This document shows positions 8,582-18,640 of a stretch of 49,003 nt of DNA, one piece after another (position 1 is the stretch's first letter; each line of letters opens with the position of its first letter). Source of the stretch: Pseudomonadota bacterium (GTDB lineage Bacteria; Pseudomonadota; Gammaproteobacteria; Burkholderiales; Burkholderiaceae_C); contig JAGTRL010000002.1 of NCBI GenBank assembly GCA_018261815.1, forward strand, positions 1-49,003. The letters are read 5' to 3'. The notes beneath the pieces are model-generated. The model did no database searches. It saw only the letters and a list, made by a program, of their open reading frames with translations, and was not told where the DNA came from. The position numbers and the translations under genes are program-made.

Positions 8582-9867
8582 GCCAGGGCGGGCGGCGGCG
8601 CCACAGGCGCCGCCACGGGCAGGCCGTGCAGCACCCGCTGTGGATAGGGAATCTCGATGCCGCGCTCGTTCAGCATCCGCAGCACCGCCAGGTTCACTGC
8701 CGAGCGCACGTTGCCCTGCCCGTTCTCCGGATCGGAGATCCAGAACAGCAGCGTCAGCTCCAGGCCATCGGACGCGAAGGTGGACAACTGCACGCCGGGC
8801 CCGGGGTCGGACAGCACCCGCGGCACAGCGCGGGCCACTGCCACCAGTTCGGGCATCAGCGCGTCCAGGTCGGTGCCGTAGGCCACCTGCACCACCGTGC
8901 TGACCAGCACGTTGCGGTCGGCCAGCGACAGGTTCTCGATACGCTGCGTGAGCAGCATCTCGTTGGGCACGATCGATTCGCGCCCGCTGAGCGCGCGGAT
9001 CACGGTGTAGCGCGTCTTGATGTCGGTGATGTGACCCTCGAAGCTGTCGACCCTGACCAGGTCACCGATACGCAACGAGCCCTCGGCCAGAATGACAAAG
9101 CCGCTGATGTAGTTGGCGACCAGCTTCTGCAGGCCCAGGCCGATGCCCACGCCGATGGCGCCGCCCAGCACCGACAACGCGCTGATCGGGATGCCCACCG
9201 CCGTCAACGCCACCAGCACGCCGATCACCAGCAGCATCGCGCGGGTGGCGTTGGCTGCCATCTTGCGCGCCGAGATGCTGCTGCCGACCGCACCCTTGAG
9301 CAGCTGCGACTCGATGGTGGCCGACAGCCACAGCACCAGCAGCAGCACCGCGCCGGCGCTGAGCGCGCCTTGCATCATCATCAGCAGCGAGACGCTGGCG
9401 CCGCCGATGCGCCATTGCACGGCCTCCATCTCCTCCATCAGGAAAGGCAGCGCGCCGGTGAGCCACAGCACCAGGCCGCCCCAGACCAACCAGGACACGG
9501 TGCGCTCCAGGCGGCGCACCAGCATCGAGGCCGGAAAGGCGGTGCGCAGCACCTGCACGCTCAGGCGGATGACCAACAGGCTGGTCAGGATCGGCACTGC
9601 CAGGCGCAGCAGGCCCACGGGCAGCAGGTCCTTGAGCGCCCAGCGCACGATCACGCCGACCAACAATGCCAGCATCGGGAAGAGCACGCCGTCGTACAGC
9701 CGGCGGCCGAACCAGATGCCCGGCCCGGTGCTGCCGGTGCGGCCGCGCACCAGCCAGACCAGGCCATAGGCCACGGCCAGCGCGCCACACAGCACGGCCA
9801 GCTCGATGGCGGCACCGGCCGGCGTCAGGTCGTTCAGCGCCTGCTGCAACGACTTCAGGTTCTGCAT
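8560..9867 (-). CDS. MscS-family mechanosensitive channel
   Basis: A 435-residue inner-membrane protein. Several hydrophobic helices in the first 230 residues are followed by the MscS core: a glycine/alanine-rich pore helix (LGGAIGVGIGLGLQKLVANY), then SGFVILAEGSLRIGDLV and a beta domain with SFEGHITDIKTRYTVIR and IVPNEML. Channels of this family open under membrane tension and release solutes during hypo-osmotic shock. The extra N-terminal helices make it longer than E. coli MscS (286 residues), closer to YbdG/YnaI types. The ATG at 9867 has GGAGG just upstream, so an in-frame N-terminal extension is rejected. A strong hairpin (8594-8614) lies within its 3' coding end. Confidence 0.9.
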   Translation of the reverse strand: MQNLKSLQQALNDLTPAGAAIELAVLCGALAVAYGLVWLVRGRTGSTGPGIWFGRRLYDGVLFPMLALLVGVIVRWALKDLLPVGLLRLAVPILTSLLVIRLSVQVLRTAFPASMLVRRLERTVSWLVWGGLVLWLTGALPFLMEEMEAVQWRIGGASVSLLMMMQGALSAGAVLLLVLWLSATIESQLLKGAVGSSISARKMAANATRAMLLVIGVLVALTAVGIPISALSVLGGAIGVGIGLGLQKLVANYISGFVILAEGSLRIGDLVRVDSFEGHITDIKTRYTVIRALSGRESIVPNEMLLTQRIENLSLADRNVLVSTVVQVAYGTDLDALMPELVAVARAVPRVLSDPGPGVQLSTFASDGLELTLLFWISDPENGQGNVRSAVNLAVLRMLNERGIEIPYPQRVLHGLPVAAPVAPPPALAQPGNSA

Positions 9868-9910
9868 GCGCCGCCTCCGGCACGCGGCCGCACCCCCCGG
9901 CTCGGGCGCA

Positions 9911-10846
9911 TCAGATGTCCGCCAGCACGCGCAGGTGGACGGCGACGCTGCGCGCCAGGGCGCTGAGGTTGTAGCCGCCTTCCAGGCACGAGACGATGCG
10001 CCCCTGCGCATGGCGATCGGCCAGCGCCTTGATGCGTTGGGTGATCCATTCGTAGTCGGCCTCGACCAGGCCAAGCTGGCCCAGATCGTCCTCGCGGTGG
10101 GCGTCGAAGCCGGCGGAGATGAAGACCATCTCGGGCTTGAATTCCTCCAGCCGCGGCATCCACATCATCTCGATCAGCTCGCGCACCGCGCCGCCGCGGC
10201 TGTAGGCCGGGATCGGCAGGTTGACCATGTTGGTGCCCAGCGGCGTGCCGCCGCTGAACGGGTACAGCGGGTGCTGGAAGAAGCTGACCATCAGCACCCG
10301 GTCGTCGCCGGCGATGATGTCCTCGGTGCCATTGCCGTGGTGCACGTCGAAATCGACGATGGCCACGCGCTGCAGGCCATGCACGTCCAGTGCATGGCGC
10401 GCCGCCACGGCCACGTTGTTGAAGAAGCAGAAGCCCATCGCCTGGTCGCGCGTGGCATGGTGGCCTGGCGGACGCACGGCGCAGAAGGCATTGCTGGCGC
10501 GGCCTGACAGCACCTCGTCGGTGGCCGCCACCGCCGCACCGGCCGAGCGCAGCGCGGCCTGCAGCGTGCCGGTGCCCACCGTGGTGTCGGGGTCGACCGC
10601 ATAGTGTTCGCCCTCGTCGCGCACCCGCTGCATGTGATCCAGCACCTCGGCCACGTAGCCGCTGGCATGCGCCCGACCCAGCTGCTCCAGCGTGGCCACC
10701 GGCGCGTCATGAAACTCCAACGCGATGTCCACCCCGGTAGCGCGCAGGTGGTCGGAGATCGCGTCCAGACGCTGCGGGCACTCGGGGTGGCCCGCGCCCA
10801 TATCGTGCAAACGGCACTCCGGATGACTGTAGTACGCGGTGCTCAT
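9911..10846 (-). CDS. histone deacetylase / acetylpolyamine amidohydrolase family hydrolase
   Basis: A 311-residue protein of the bacterial class II HDAC-like family. The signature elements are all present: HPECPQRL near the N-terminus, RPPGHHA with H129-H130, zinc ligands in [12 protein letters not shown] (D167, H169), AGFDAH, and a late LEGGYN with the catalytic Tyr. These enzymes remove acetyl groups from acetyl-lysine or acetylated polyamines. It sits 43 bases upstream of the MscS gene on the same strand and is divergent from the MoxR operon, so a short shared promoter region of about 38 bases controls both directions. The exact substrate cannot be told from sequence. Confidence 0.93.
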   Translation of the reverse strand: MSTAYYSHPECRLHDMGAGHPECPQRLDAISDHLRATGVDIALEFHDAPVATLEQLGRAHASGYVAEVLDHMQRVRDEGEHYAVDPDTTVGTGTLQAALRSAGAAVAATDEVLSGRASNAFCAVRPPGHHATRDQAMGFCFFNNVAVAARHALDVHGLQRVAIVDFDVHHGNGTEDIIAGDDRVLMVSFFQHPLYPFSGGTPLGTNMVNLPIPAYSRGGAVRELIEMMWMPRLEEFKPEMVFISAGFDAHREDDLGQLGLVEADYEWITQRIKALADRHAQGRIVSCLEGGYNLSALARSVAVHLRVLADI

Positions 10847-10884
10847 AAGGGGCCCGGTCGGCGTTTTGGGTTAACGTGTCGTGA

Positions 10885-11811
10885 ATGAATTCGAGTGTAG
10901 CGCGCCAGATTTCGCGCCTCGTGGACCAGATCGGCAGTGTCATCGTCGGCAAGCGCTCGCAGATCGAGGATTGTGTGGCCTGCCTGCTGGCCGGCGGCCA
11001 CCTGCTGATCGAGGACGTGCCCGGCGTCGGCAAGACCACGCTGGCCCACGCGCTGGCGGTGTGCCTGGGGCTGAAGTTCTCGCGCGTGCAGTTCACCGCC
11101 GACCTGATGCCCTCCGACCTGGTCGGCGTCAGTGTCTTCGAGCGCAGCAAGGAGGCCTTCGTCTTCCACCCCGGCCCGGTGTTCGCACAGGTGCTGCTGG
11201 CCGACGAGATCAACCGTGCCGGGCCGAAGACACAGAGCGCGCTGCTCGAGGCGATGGAAGAGCAGCAGGTGTCGGTGGAAAACGAAACCCGCGCACTGCC
11301 GAAACCCTTCTTCGTCATCGCCACCCAGAACCCGACCGACCAGCTCGGCACCTACCCGCTGCCCGAATCGCAGCTCGACCGCTTCCTGCTGCGCATCACG
11401 CTGGGCTACCCCGACCGCGCCGCCGAGCGCGCGCTGCTCACCGGTGAGGACCGGCGCGAGCTGATCACCCGCATGCCGGCGGTGATGCAGCCCGGCGAGC
11501 TGGAGCAGGCGCAGCAGGCGGTGCGCAAGGTGCTGGCCGCGGAGGCGCTGCTCGACTACCTGCAGTCGCTGATCGCGGCCACGCGTTCGGGCCAGTGGTT
11601 CGTCGAGGGCCTGAGCCCGCGCGCCGGCATCGCCGTGCTGCGCGTGGCCAAGGCGCGCGCGCTGATGGCGCAACGCGACTACGTCGCGCCCGACGACGTG
11701 CAGGCCATCCTGCCACAGGCCATTGCCCACCGGCTGCAGCCCATCCCCGGTGCGGGGCGTGGCGCCATCGAGCAGGTGCGCGCGATGGTCGAGGCGACCC
11801 CGATTCCCTAG
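10885..11811 (+). CDS. MoxR-family AAA+ ATPase
   Basis: A 308-residue AAA+ protein. Walker A is PGVGKTTL (residues 46-53) and Walker B is LLADEIN (104-110). IATQNPTDQLGTYPLPESQLDRF carries sensor-1 and the MoxR-typical arginine; the C-terminal lid follows. MoxR ATPases act as chaperones that help mature or insert partner proteins, usually encoded next to DUF58/VWA proteins as here. ATG 10885 is taken as the start; a GTG four bases earlier is out of frame. The gene is followed at 3 bases by the DUF58 gene, so the operon is tight. Confidence 0.93.
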   Translation: MNSSVARQISRLVDQIGSVIVGKRSQIEDCVACLLAGGHLLIEDVPGVGKTTLAHALAVCLGLKFSRVQFTADLMPSDLVGVSVFERSKEAFVFHPGPVFAQVLLADEINRAGPKTQSALLEAMEEQQVSVENETRALPKPFFVIATQNPTDQLGTYPLPESQLDRFLLRITLGYPDRAAERALLTGEDRRELITRMPAVMQPGELEQAQQAVRKVLAAEALLDYLQSLIAATRSGQWFVEGLSPRAGIAVLRVAKARALMAQRDYVAPDDVQAILPQAIAHRLQPIPGAGRGAIEQVRAMVEATPIP

Positions 11812-11814
11812 GGC

Positions 11815-12837
11815 GTGAGCACGCCCGTGGTCTGGCCCAAGGACGTGCCGTCGGCGCCCCGTTCGGGCTCGGCGCAGACCGGCCTGCGCGGCCGCTTCCG
11901 CCACTGGTGGCTGGCGCGTCACCCGGTCACCGACACCTGGACGCTGAATCAGCACAACATCTACATCCTGCCCACCCGCGGCGGCTGGGCCTTCGGGCTG
12001 ACGCTGCTGGTGATGCTGGTGTCGTCGATCAACTACCAGCTCAACCTGGGCTATGTGCTGACCTTCCTGCTGGCCGGCAGCGGCCTGGTGTCGATCCACC
12101 TGACGCACGGCACCCTGCGCGGGCTGACGCTGCATCTGCGTCCGGCCACACCGGTGTTTGCCGGCGAGCCGGCGCTGCTGGAGGTGGTGATGTCCAATCC
12201 GGGTGGCGCGCGCCATGGCATCGGCCTGCGCTTTCAGGAACGCCCGCACGACCCGCGCGACGCCTGGTGCGACGTGCCGGAACAGGGCCAGGCCAGCGCC
12301 AGCCTGAGCATGGTGCCGACGTCGCGCGGCTGGCATCCGGTGCCCGCGCTGTTAGTCGAAACGCGGTTTCCCTTCGGCCTGTTCCGCGCCTGGACGCACT
12401 GGCGGCCGGCCAGCCCGGTACTGGCCTATCCCCGGCCGGAACAACCGACGCCGCCGCTGCCGCTGGCGCAGAGCGCTCCCGGCGGCGCACCGCAGGCCCG
12501 TCAGGGCCAGGGCAGCGAGCTCGACGGCGTGCGCGCCTGGCGCCGCGGCGACGGGTTGCGGCAGGTGGTGTGGAAGAAGGCAGCGCGCAGCGGGCAGCTG
12601 GTCAGCCGCGAGACCACGGCCGAAAGCAGCCGCGAGTTGTGGCTGGAATGGCAGGCCACGCAGGGCGCTCACTCCGCTGGCGCCGAAGGCCGGCTGTCGC
12701 GCCTGACCGCCTGGGTGCTGGCCGCTGAACAACAGGGCCTGGTCTACGGCCTGCGGCTGCCCAGTCAGCAGTTCGCCCCCGATCGCGGCGACGCTCACCA
12801 GCGGCGCCTGTTGCGCGAACTGGCGCTGTGGCACTGA
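11815..12837 (+). CDS. DUF58 membrane protein
   Basis: A 340-residue protein starting at GTG, 3 bases after the moxR stop. Two hydrophobic helices lie near residues 60-100 (GGWAFGLTLLVMLVSS, LGYVLTFLLAGSGLVSI), followed by a beta-rich region (PVFAGEPALLEVVMSN, RFPFGLFRAW) and a DUF58-type GSELDGVRAWRRGDGLRQV(V)WK block. DUF58 proteins are regular partners of MoxR ATPases and transglutaminase-like membrane proteins; their biochemical job is not established. The last 10 bases overlap the next start, so translation is probably coupled. Confidence 0.88.
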   Translation: MSTPVVWPKDVPSAPRSGSAQTGLRGRFRHWWLARHPVTDTWTLNQHNIYILPTRGGWAFGLTLLVMLVSSINYQLNLGYVLTFLLAGSGLVSIHLTHGTLRGLTLHLRPATPVFAGEPALLEVVMSNPGGARHGIGLRFQERPHDPRDAWCDVPEQGQASASLSMVPTSRGWHPVPALLVETRFPFGLFRAWTHWRPASPVLAYPRPEQPTPPLPLAQSAPGGAPQARQGQGSELDGVRAWRRGDGLRQVVWKKAARSGQLVSRETTAESSRELWLEWQATQGAHSAGAEGRLSRLTAWVLAAEQQGLVYGLRLPSQQFAPDRGDAHQRRLLRELALWH

Positions 12838-14879
12838 GCACTCCACCAAGGGCGCTGCATCGCGCCTGGCCCGGCTGGCGGCACCTGCCGCGCGACAGCC
12901 GCGACACGCTGTTCCAGCTGGCGGTGATCGGCTGGACCATCCTGCCGCATTACGCCCACCTGGCGCCGTGGTGCATGGCGCTGACAGCGCTGATGCTGTT
13001 CTGGCGCGCGCACCTGGCCGTGACCAACGCGCCGCTGCCCAGCCGCTGGGCGGTGGCCGGCGTGCTGATGGTCGCCGCGGCGCTGACGCTGTGGTCGGAA
13101 CGCACGCTGTTCGGCAAGGAGGCCGGCGTGACCATGCTCGTCGTGCTGATGGCGCTGAAGACGCTGGAGCTGCGTGCGCGCCGCGACGCCATGGTGGTGT
13201 TCTTCCTCGGCTTCTTCCTGGTGCTGACCAACTTCCTGTACTCGCAGTCGCTGGCCACCGCGGTGGCAATGCTGCTGTCGGTGTGGGGCCTGCTGACGGC
13301 GCTGGTGCTGGCCCACATGCCGGTGGGCAAGCCTCCGCTGCGCCAAGCCGGCGCGCTGGCGGCGCGTGCCGCCGCGCTCGGAGCACCCTTGATGGTGGCG
13401 CTGTTCCTGCTGTTCCCGCGCATCGGCCCGCTGTGGGGCATGCCGCAGGATGCGGCCGGCAAGACCGGCCTGTCCGGAACGATGCAGATGGGTGCGATGG
13501 CCGAGATCGCCAACGACGACGAAGTCGCCTTTCGCATCCGCTTCGACGGCCGCGTGCCGCCGCCCGAGGCGATGTACTTCCGCGGGCCGGTACTGACACG
13601 CTTCGACGGCCGCGAGTGGACGCGCCAGCCGGGTGCCAACACCATGACGCCGCGGCTGCGCAGCGAGCTGCAGCTGCTCGGCCAGCCGCTGCGCTACGAG
13701 ATGACGCTCGAGCCGAGCCGGCTGGCCCTGCTGCCGCTGCTCGAGCTGACGCCGGACCGCAGCGATGCGGCCCCGCAGCTGGAGGGCATCAACGCCTGGC
13801 TGCGCGGCGACCTGCAATGGCAGACCGAGCGGCCGGTGGCCGAACGCTTGCGCTTCCAGGCCTCGGCCTGGCCGATGCACCGCCACGGACCGCGGCAGAT
13901 GACGCTGGCGCTGCGCGAGCATGTGGCGCTGCCGCCGGACCACAACCCGCGCACCCTCGAGTGGGCCGCGGCGCTGCGCCGCAGGACCGACCTGGCGCAG
14001 GCCGACCCGCGCACGCTGGTGGCGGCGGTGCTGCGGCACCTGCGCGACGGCGACTACCTGTACACGCTGGAGCCCGGCAGCTACGGCAAGAACGCGGTCG
14101 ACGAGTTCTGGTTCGACCGCAAGCTGGGCTTCTGCGAACACTTCGCGGCCAGCCTGGTGGTGGTGCTGCGGGCGATGGACGTGCCCTCGCGCGTGGTCAC
14201 CGGCTACCAGGGTACCGACCCCACCCCGGTGGACGGCTACTACATCGTGCGCCAGAGCAATGCCCACGCCTGGGCCGAATACTGGCAGCCGGGTGAAGGC
14301 TGGGTGCGCGTGGACCCCACCGCCACGGTCTCGCCGAACCGCATCATCCGCGGCGCCAGCCTGCTGCCGCGCCAGGGCCTGATGGCCGGTGCGCTGGGCA
14401 GCGTCAGCCCGCAGCTGCTGGCGCGCGTGCGCAGCGCGCTGGAGCTGGCCAACAACCGCTGGAACCAGTGGGTCATGAACTACTCGCGCGGCCAGCAATT
14501 CAAGCTGCTGCAAAGCCTGGGGGTCCAGGCGCCGACCTGGCAGGACCTGGCCCTGGCGCTGATCTCGCTGCTGTGCGCCGGCAGCCTGGCGGCCGCCGGC
14601 TGGGCGCTGTGGGACCGCCACCGCCAGGACCCGTGGCAACGGCTGCAGCGGCGCATCCAGCAGCGCCTCGCCCTGCTGAAGGTGCCGGTGCAGCCGCATG
14701 AGCCGCCGCGCACGCGGGCCCAGCGCGTGCGCCAGCACCTGGGCCTGGCCGGCGAAGCGCTGGCGCTGGAGCTGGAGGCGCTGGACCGTTCGCGCTATGG
14801 GCAAAGCGGCCGCCCCGGCCTCGCGCGCGGCTGGTGGAAACGCTTTGCCGCATTGGCCGCCGCGACAGGCGGCCGATAA
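12828..14879 (+). CDS. tgpA: DUF3488/transglutaminase-like membrane protein (TgpA type)
   Basis: A 683-residue protein. About six hydrophobic helices in residues 25-200 form the DUF3488 region. A periplasmic transglutaminase-like domain follows with the triad C436 (LGFCEHFA), H480 (SNAHAWAEYW) and D496 (WVRVDPTA). A further helix near 575 (LALALISLLCAGSLAAAGWAL) and a C-terminal DUF4129-like segment end the protein. Pseudomonas TgpA has this architecture and is reported to have transglutaminase activity; the specific substrate here is unknown. The GTG start at 12828 overlaps the DUF58 gene by 10 bases. The MoxR-DUF58-TgpA order is a widely conserved operon, probably acting on envelope proteins or peptidoglycan-linked processes. 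Confidence 0.92.
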   Translation: MALSTPPRALHRAWPGWRHLPRDSRDTLFQLAVIGWTILPHYAHLAPWCMALTALMLFWRAHLAVTNAPLPSRWAVAGVLMVAAALTLWSERTLFGKEAGVTMLVVLMALKTLELRARRDAMVVFFLGFFLVLTNFLYSQSLATAVAMLLSVWGLLTALVLAHMPVGKPPLRQAGALAARAAALGAPLMVALFLLFPRIGPLWGMPQDAAGKTGLSGTMQMGAMAEIANDDEVAFRIRFDGRVPPPEAMYFRGPVLTRFDGREWTRQPGANTMTPRLRSELQLLGQPLRYEMTLEPSRLALLPLLELTPDRSDAAPQLEGINAWLRGDLQWQTERPVAERLRFQASAWPMHRHGPRQMTLALREHVALPPDHNPRTLEWAAALRRRTDLAQADPRTLVAAVLRHLRDGDYLYTLEPGSYGKNAVDEFWFDRKLGFCEHFAASLVVVLRAMDVPSRVVTGYQGTDPTPVDGYYIVRQSNAHAWAEYWQPGEGWVRVDPTATVSPNRIIRGASLLPRQGLMAGALGSVSPQLLARVRSALELANNRWNQWVMNYSRGQQFKLLQSLGVQAPTWQDLALALISLLCAGSLAAAGWALWDRHRQDPWQRLQRRIQQRLALLKVPVQPHEPPRTRAQRVRQHLGLAGEALALELEALDRSRYGQSGRPGLARGWWKRFAALAAATGGR

Positions 14880-14886
14880 TCGCGGC

Positions 14887-15945
14887 ATGGCTTTGATCCC
14901 GCGCCGGCTGCTGTGGCTGGCCCTTCCCGTTCTGCTCGCGCTGCCCCACGACGCACCGGCCCGCAAGGCCAAGGCGCGCGAGGGGGCCGCCGAGGACAGC
15001 CTCAGCCCCTATGCCGCTCGACAGGACGTGCGCGATTTCGCCGCCCAGGTGGCCGAAAGGCGCCAGCTGCCGGCCGATTGGGTGCAGGCGCAACTGGCGC
15101 AGGCGCGGCGCCAGAGCGCGGCACAGCGGCTGCTGATGCCGCCACCGGCCGGCACGGCCAAGAACTGGGCCGCCTACCGTGAACGCTTCGTCGAGCCGCA
15201 GCGCATCTCCGCCGGCGCGCGCTTCTGGCAGGACAACGCCGACTGGCTGCAGCGTGCCGAGGAGCGCTTCGGCGTGCCGGCCGAGATCGTCGTCGGCATC
15301 GTCGGCGTCGAGACCTTCTACGGCCGCATCACCGGCAACTTCCGCGTCCTCGACGTGCTGGCCACGCTGGCCTTCGACTTCCCCAGCGGGCGCAGCGACC
15401 GCAGCGCCTTTTTCCGCGGCGAACTGGAAGAGTTCCTGGTGTGGAGCCGGCGCGAGGGACTGGAGCCGACCGAGCCCAAGGGCTCCTTCGCCGGCGCGAT
15501 GGGTCTGCCGCAGTTCATGCCCGGTAGCATCAACCGCTTCGCGGTGGATTTCGACGAGGATGGCCGCATCGACCTGAACGGCAGCCCCGCCGACGCGGTC
15601 GGCAGCGTGGCCAACTACCTGGCCGCGCACGGCTGGCAGCGCGGCATGGCCACCACCTTCGAGGTGGCGCCGCCGGTGGACACCAGCGCGCGGGCCACGC
15701 TGCTGCAGCCCGACATCCTGCCCAGCTTCAGCGCCGAGCAGATGCTGGCGCTGGGTGCCGAGCTCGACGACGCCGGCCGCACCCATGCCGGCCCGCTGGC
15801 GCTGGTGGAGCTGCAGAACGGCGGCGCGGCGCCGAGCTTCGTCGCCGGCACGCAGAACTTCTACGCCGTGACGCGCTACAACTGGTCGAGCTACTACGCG
15901 ATGGCGGTGATCACGCTGGGCGAGGCCGTCAAGCGCCAGCGCTGA
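14887..15945 (+). CDS. mltB: MltB-type lytic murein transglycosylase
   Basis: A 352-residue protein with an N-terminal signal peptide (LLWLALPVLLALPHDAPA). The catalytic domain contains GIVGVETFYGR, with catalytic Glu at 142, FRVLDVLATLAFD, and GSFAGAMGLPQFMPGSI, the family signature. The end (NFYAVTRYNWSSYYAMAV) is also characteristic. These enzymes cleave the MurNAc-GlcNAc bond of peptidoglycan to give 1,6-anhydro products in the periplasm. I see no lipobox Cys, so this may be a soluble form. ATG 14887 is 7 bases after the tgpA stop, and the two are probably co-transcribed. It converges with the CoA-transferase gene across 50 bases. Confidence 0.93.
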   Translation: MALIPRRLLWLALPVLLALPHDAPARKAKAREGAAEDSLSPYAARQDVRDFAAQVAERRQLPADWVQAQLAQARRQSAAQRLLMPPPAGTAKNWAAYRERFVEPQRISAGARFWQDNADWLQRAEERFGVPAEIVVGIVGVETFYGRITGNFRVLDVLATLAFDFPSGRSDRSAFFRGELEEFLVWSRREGLEPTEPKGSFAGAMGLPQFMPGSINRFAVDFDEDGRIDLNGSPADAVGSVANYLAAHGWQRGMATTFEVAPPVDTSARATLLQPDILPSFSAEQMLALGAELDDAGRTHAGPLALVELQNGGAAPSFVAGTQNFYAVTRYNWSSYYAMAVITLGEAVKRQR

Positions 15946-15995
15946 GCTCGCGCGTCTCGCGTGCGCCGCGCGGCCTGCAAGGCTGAAGCGCCGGC

Positions 15996-17969
15996 TCAAT
16001 CGTCGGCCAGGTGGGCGCGCGCCTGCTCGGCACTTTCGAAGATGTGCGGTGCCACACCGCGCTGGCGCAAGGCCTCGCCAAGCTTGACGCGCAGGAAGGC
16101 GCTGGTGGTGTAGCGGGTGACGTGCGTGTAGAAGCGCTGCGCCAGCTCGCTGACCATCTGCGAATACTCGTCCAGGACTTGCGGCGCGACATGGAAATTG
16201 TCGTAGTCGACGATCGCCGGCACCTTGTGCGGCAGCGGCGCCAGGCAGCGCTGCACCGCTTCGCGGATGGCCTCGACGTCGGCGCTGTCGCGCACCACAT
16301 GGCCTTCGAAGTTGGCGAAGAAGATGCCCTGCAGCGCGTCGTAGCTGAAGCGCCGCTGCATCGGCAGGTGCAGCAGGTCGTCGCGCAGGCCCATCGGGCC
16401 CGGCGCGAAGATGCGCGCGTCCATCAGCCGCGGCGGCGCCGGCATCAGCGGCATGAAGTCCATCTGCGCCAGCAGGTCGCGCTCCAGGTCGATGCCCGGT
16501 GCGATCTCGATCAGCTCCAGCCCCGCGTCGCCCAGGCGCAGCACGCAGCGCTCGGTGATGTACAGCGCCGGCTGGCCTCGCTGGCGCGCATGGCGACCGC
16601 TGTAGGTGCGGTGTTCGACGGCGGTAACGAACTTGCGCGTGTGGCCCTCGCGCTCGATCTGCAGCCGGCCCTGCTGCACCGCCATCTTGACGCCGCCGGC
16701 ATTGAAGGTGCCGACAAAGACCACACGCTTGGCGTTCTGGCTGATGTTGATGAAGCCGCCCGCGCCGGCCAGCCGCGGACCGAACTTGCTGACGTTGAGA
16801 TTGCCCTCGGCATCGGCCTGCGCCAGGCCCAGAAAGGCCAGGTCCAGACCGCCGCCGTCGTAGAAGTCGAACTGGTAGGGCTGGTCGATCACTGCCTGGG
16901 TATTGATGGCGGCGCCGAAATCCAGCCCGCCGGCCGGGATGCCGCCGATGACGCCGGGCTCGGCCGTCAGCGTCATCAGGTCGACGATGCGCTCCTCGCT
17001 GGCCACCCTGGCAATGCCCTCGGGCATGCCTATCCCTAAGTTGACCACGCTGTTGGCATGCAGCTCCATCGCCGCGCGGCGCGCGATGACCTTGCGCACG
17101 TCCAGCGGCATCGGCTGCATTTGGTCGACCGGCACGCGCATCTCGCCCGAGTAGCCGGGGTGGTAGCGGGTGTGGAAGGTCTGCCAGTGGTGCTCGGGGT
17201 CGGCCAGCACCACGCAGTCGACCAGCACGCCGGGCACCTTCACCTGGCGCGGCTGCAGCGAGCCGCGTTCGGCGATGCGCTCGACCTGCGCGATGACGAT
17301 GCCGCCGCTGTTGTGCACCGCTGTGGCGATGGACAGGCTTTCCAGCGTCAGCGCCTCGCGCTCCATCGTCAGGTTGCCGTCGGCATCGGCCGTGGTGGCG
17401 CGGATGATGCCCACCTGGATCGGGAAGGTCTTGTACAACAGGCAGTCCTCGCCGCCGACCTGCAGCAATTCGACCAGCGGCGCGGTGGTGCGCGAATTCA
17501 TTCGCCCGCCGCCGTGGCGTGGGTCGACGAAGGTGCCCAGGCCCACGCAGCTGAGGTGCCCGGGGCGGCCACCAGCGATGTCGCGGTACAGGCAGGAGAT
17601 GACGCCCTGCGGCAGGTTGTAGGCTTCGATCTTGTTGTCCACCGCCAGCTTGCCCAGGCCCGGCACCAGTCCCCAGTGCCCGCCGATGACACGACCGACC
17701 AGGCCTTCGTGGGCCAGGTGGTTCAGCCCCTTGTGGTGGCCGTCGCCCTGCCCGGCGGCATACACCAGCGTCAGCCCGCGCGGCGCGCCCTCGGCTTCGA
17801 AGCGCCGCTCCAGCGCGATGGCGATCTCCTCGGCGAAGCCGATGCCGACGAAGCCCGAGGTGGCGACGGTATCGCCATCGCGGATCAGGTGCACCGCCTC
17901 GGCCGCACTGACCCGCTTGCCGCTGTCCGGCGACTGCGGCGAACGTGGGCGCAGGGTCGGCGGTGGCAT
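15996..17969 (-). CDS. acyl-CoA:acetate / 3-ketoacid CoA-transferase family (YdiF-like) with extra C-terminus
   Basis: A 657-residue fused alpha-beta CoA-transferase. The first half has the [18 protein letters not shown] start and the [12 protein letters not shown] region. The second half has [13 protein letters not shown] and [15 protein letters not shown], where E337 is the expected CoA-thioester-forming Glu, then [14 protein letters not shown]. About 100 extra residues follow (from roughly 555: [13 protein letters not shown] to the end), beyond the usual 520-530. The family moves CoA between short carboxylates. It is the last gene of the leucine/isovalerate operon, 14 bases after the GST-like gene. 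A role in recycling CoA from acetoacetate or a branched acid is a reasonable inference, not shown. Confidence 0.88.
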   Translation of the reverse strand: MPPPTLRPRSPQSPDSGKRVSAAEAVHLIRDGDTVATSGFVGIGFAEEIAIALERRFEAEGAPRGLTLVYAAGQGDGHHKGLNHLAHEGLVGRVIGGHWGLVPGLGKLAVDNKIEAYNLPQGVISCLYRDIAGGRPGHLSCVGLGTFVDPRHGGGRMNSRTTAPLVELLQVGGEDCLLYKTFPIQVGIIRATTADADGNLTMEREALTLESLSIATAVHNSGGIVIAQVERIAERGSLQPRQVKVPGVLVDCVVLADPEHHWQTFHTRYHPGYSGEMRVPVDQMQPMPLDVRKVIARRAAMELHANSVVNLGIGMPEGIARVASEERIVDLMTLTAEPGVIGGIPAGGLDFGAAINTQAVIDQPYQFDFYDGGGLDLAFLGLAQADAEGNLNVSKFGPRLAGAGGFINISQNAKRVVFVGTFNAGGVKMAVQQGRLQIEREGHTRKFVTAVEHRTYSGRHARQRGQPALYITERCVLRLGDAGLELIEIAPGIDLERDLLAQMDFMPLMPAPPRLMDARIFAPGPMGLRDDLLHLPMQRRFSYDALQGIFFANFEGHVVRDSADVEAIREAVQRCLAPLPHKVPAIVDYDNFHVAPQVLDEYSQMVSELAQRFYTHVTRYTTSAFLRVKLGEALRQRGVAPHIFESAEQARAHLADD

Positions 17970-17983
17970 GGCGCAGGCGCGGT

Positions 17984-18640
17984 TCAGGCGGCCGACGAGC
18001 CGGTAGGCACGCCCTGAGCCAGCGCCGCGCGCTTCTGCACCTGCAGCGCGCTCAGGAACGCGGGACGCTGCGACAGCCGCTGCCAATAGGCGGCGATCGC
18101 CGGCGTGAAGCGCGGCGACAGCTTCAGCACCTCCGCCAGCATCAATGCATAACCCACCGAGACGTCGGCGGCGGTGAAACGGCCCGCCGCCAGGAAGGGC
18201 GAGGCCTCCAATCGCGGCTCCAGCGTGCGCAACCGTGCCAGGAACCATTTGCCGTAGTCGTCGACCACCTGCGGGTGGCGCCGCTCGGGCGGCTCGAACT
18301 GGCCATAGCGCAGCAGCAGCGTCTGCGGGAAGGTCAATGTGGCTTCGCCAAAGTGCAGGAAGTTCAGGTAGTCGGCGAAGCCGGCTTCGTCCGGCTCGAC
18401 ATTGAGCGCGCGCGGCGAATGGCGCACCGCCAGGTACTGGCAGATGGCCGCTGATTCGGTCAGGCGCGAGTCGCCGTCGATCAGCAGCGGGATCGTGCCC
18501 AGCGGGTTGGTCTCCAGATACTCGCGCTTCAGCACCCGCGGCGGAAAGGGCAGCATGCGCAGGTCACAGGGCAGGCCCAGCTCCTCCAGCATCCACAGCG
18601 CGCGGAACGAACGCGCGCTCATGCAGTGGTACAGGATCAT
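17984..18640 (-). CDS. glutathione S-transferase family protein
   Basis: A 218-residue protein with the GST fold. An N-terminal thioredoxin-like domain ([23 protein letters not shown], then [22 protein letters not shown] with the cis-Pro and the Ser/Glu pair for glutathione) is followed by an all-helical C-terminal domain ([18 protein letters not shown]). The ATG at 18640 shares one base with the HMG-CoA lyase stop (TGATG), so translation is coupled and the GTG one codon earlier is not needed. Its place inside the leucine operon is not explained by the standard pathway; it might detoxify or transfer a reactive acyl intermediate (inference). Confidence 0.9.
   Translation of the reverse strand: MILYHCMSARSFRALWMLEELGLPCDLRMLPFPPRVLKREYLETNPLGTIPLLIDGDSRLTESAAICQYLAVRHSPRALNVEPDEAGFADYLNFLHFGEATLTFPQTLLLRYGQFEPPERRHPQVVDDYGKWFLARLRTLEPRLEASPFLAAGRFTAADVSVGYALMLAEVLKLSPRFTPAIAAYWQRLSQRPAFLSALQVQKRAALAQGVPTGSSAA

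Noticed and set aside
8594-8614. GGCGGCGCC / GGCGCCGCC hairpin as terminator of the cytochrome c gene
   Set aside because: It lies inside the MscS coding region, has no T-run and encodes an Ala/Pro-rich stretch, so a terminator role cannot be supported.
10843-12336. 497-codon leftward frame opposite moxR/DUF58
   Set aside because: Shadow of two well-supported genes; low-complexity composition.
12795-14972. 725-codon leftward frame opposite tgpA
   Set aside because: Shadow frame; the sense strand has the complete transglutaminase triad.
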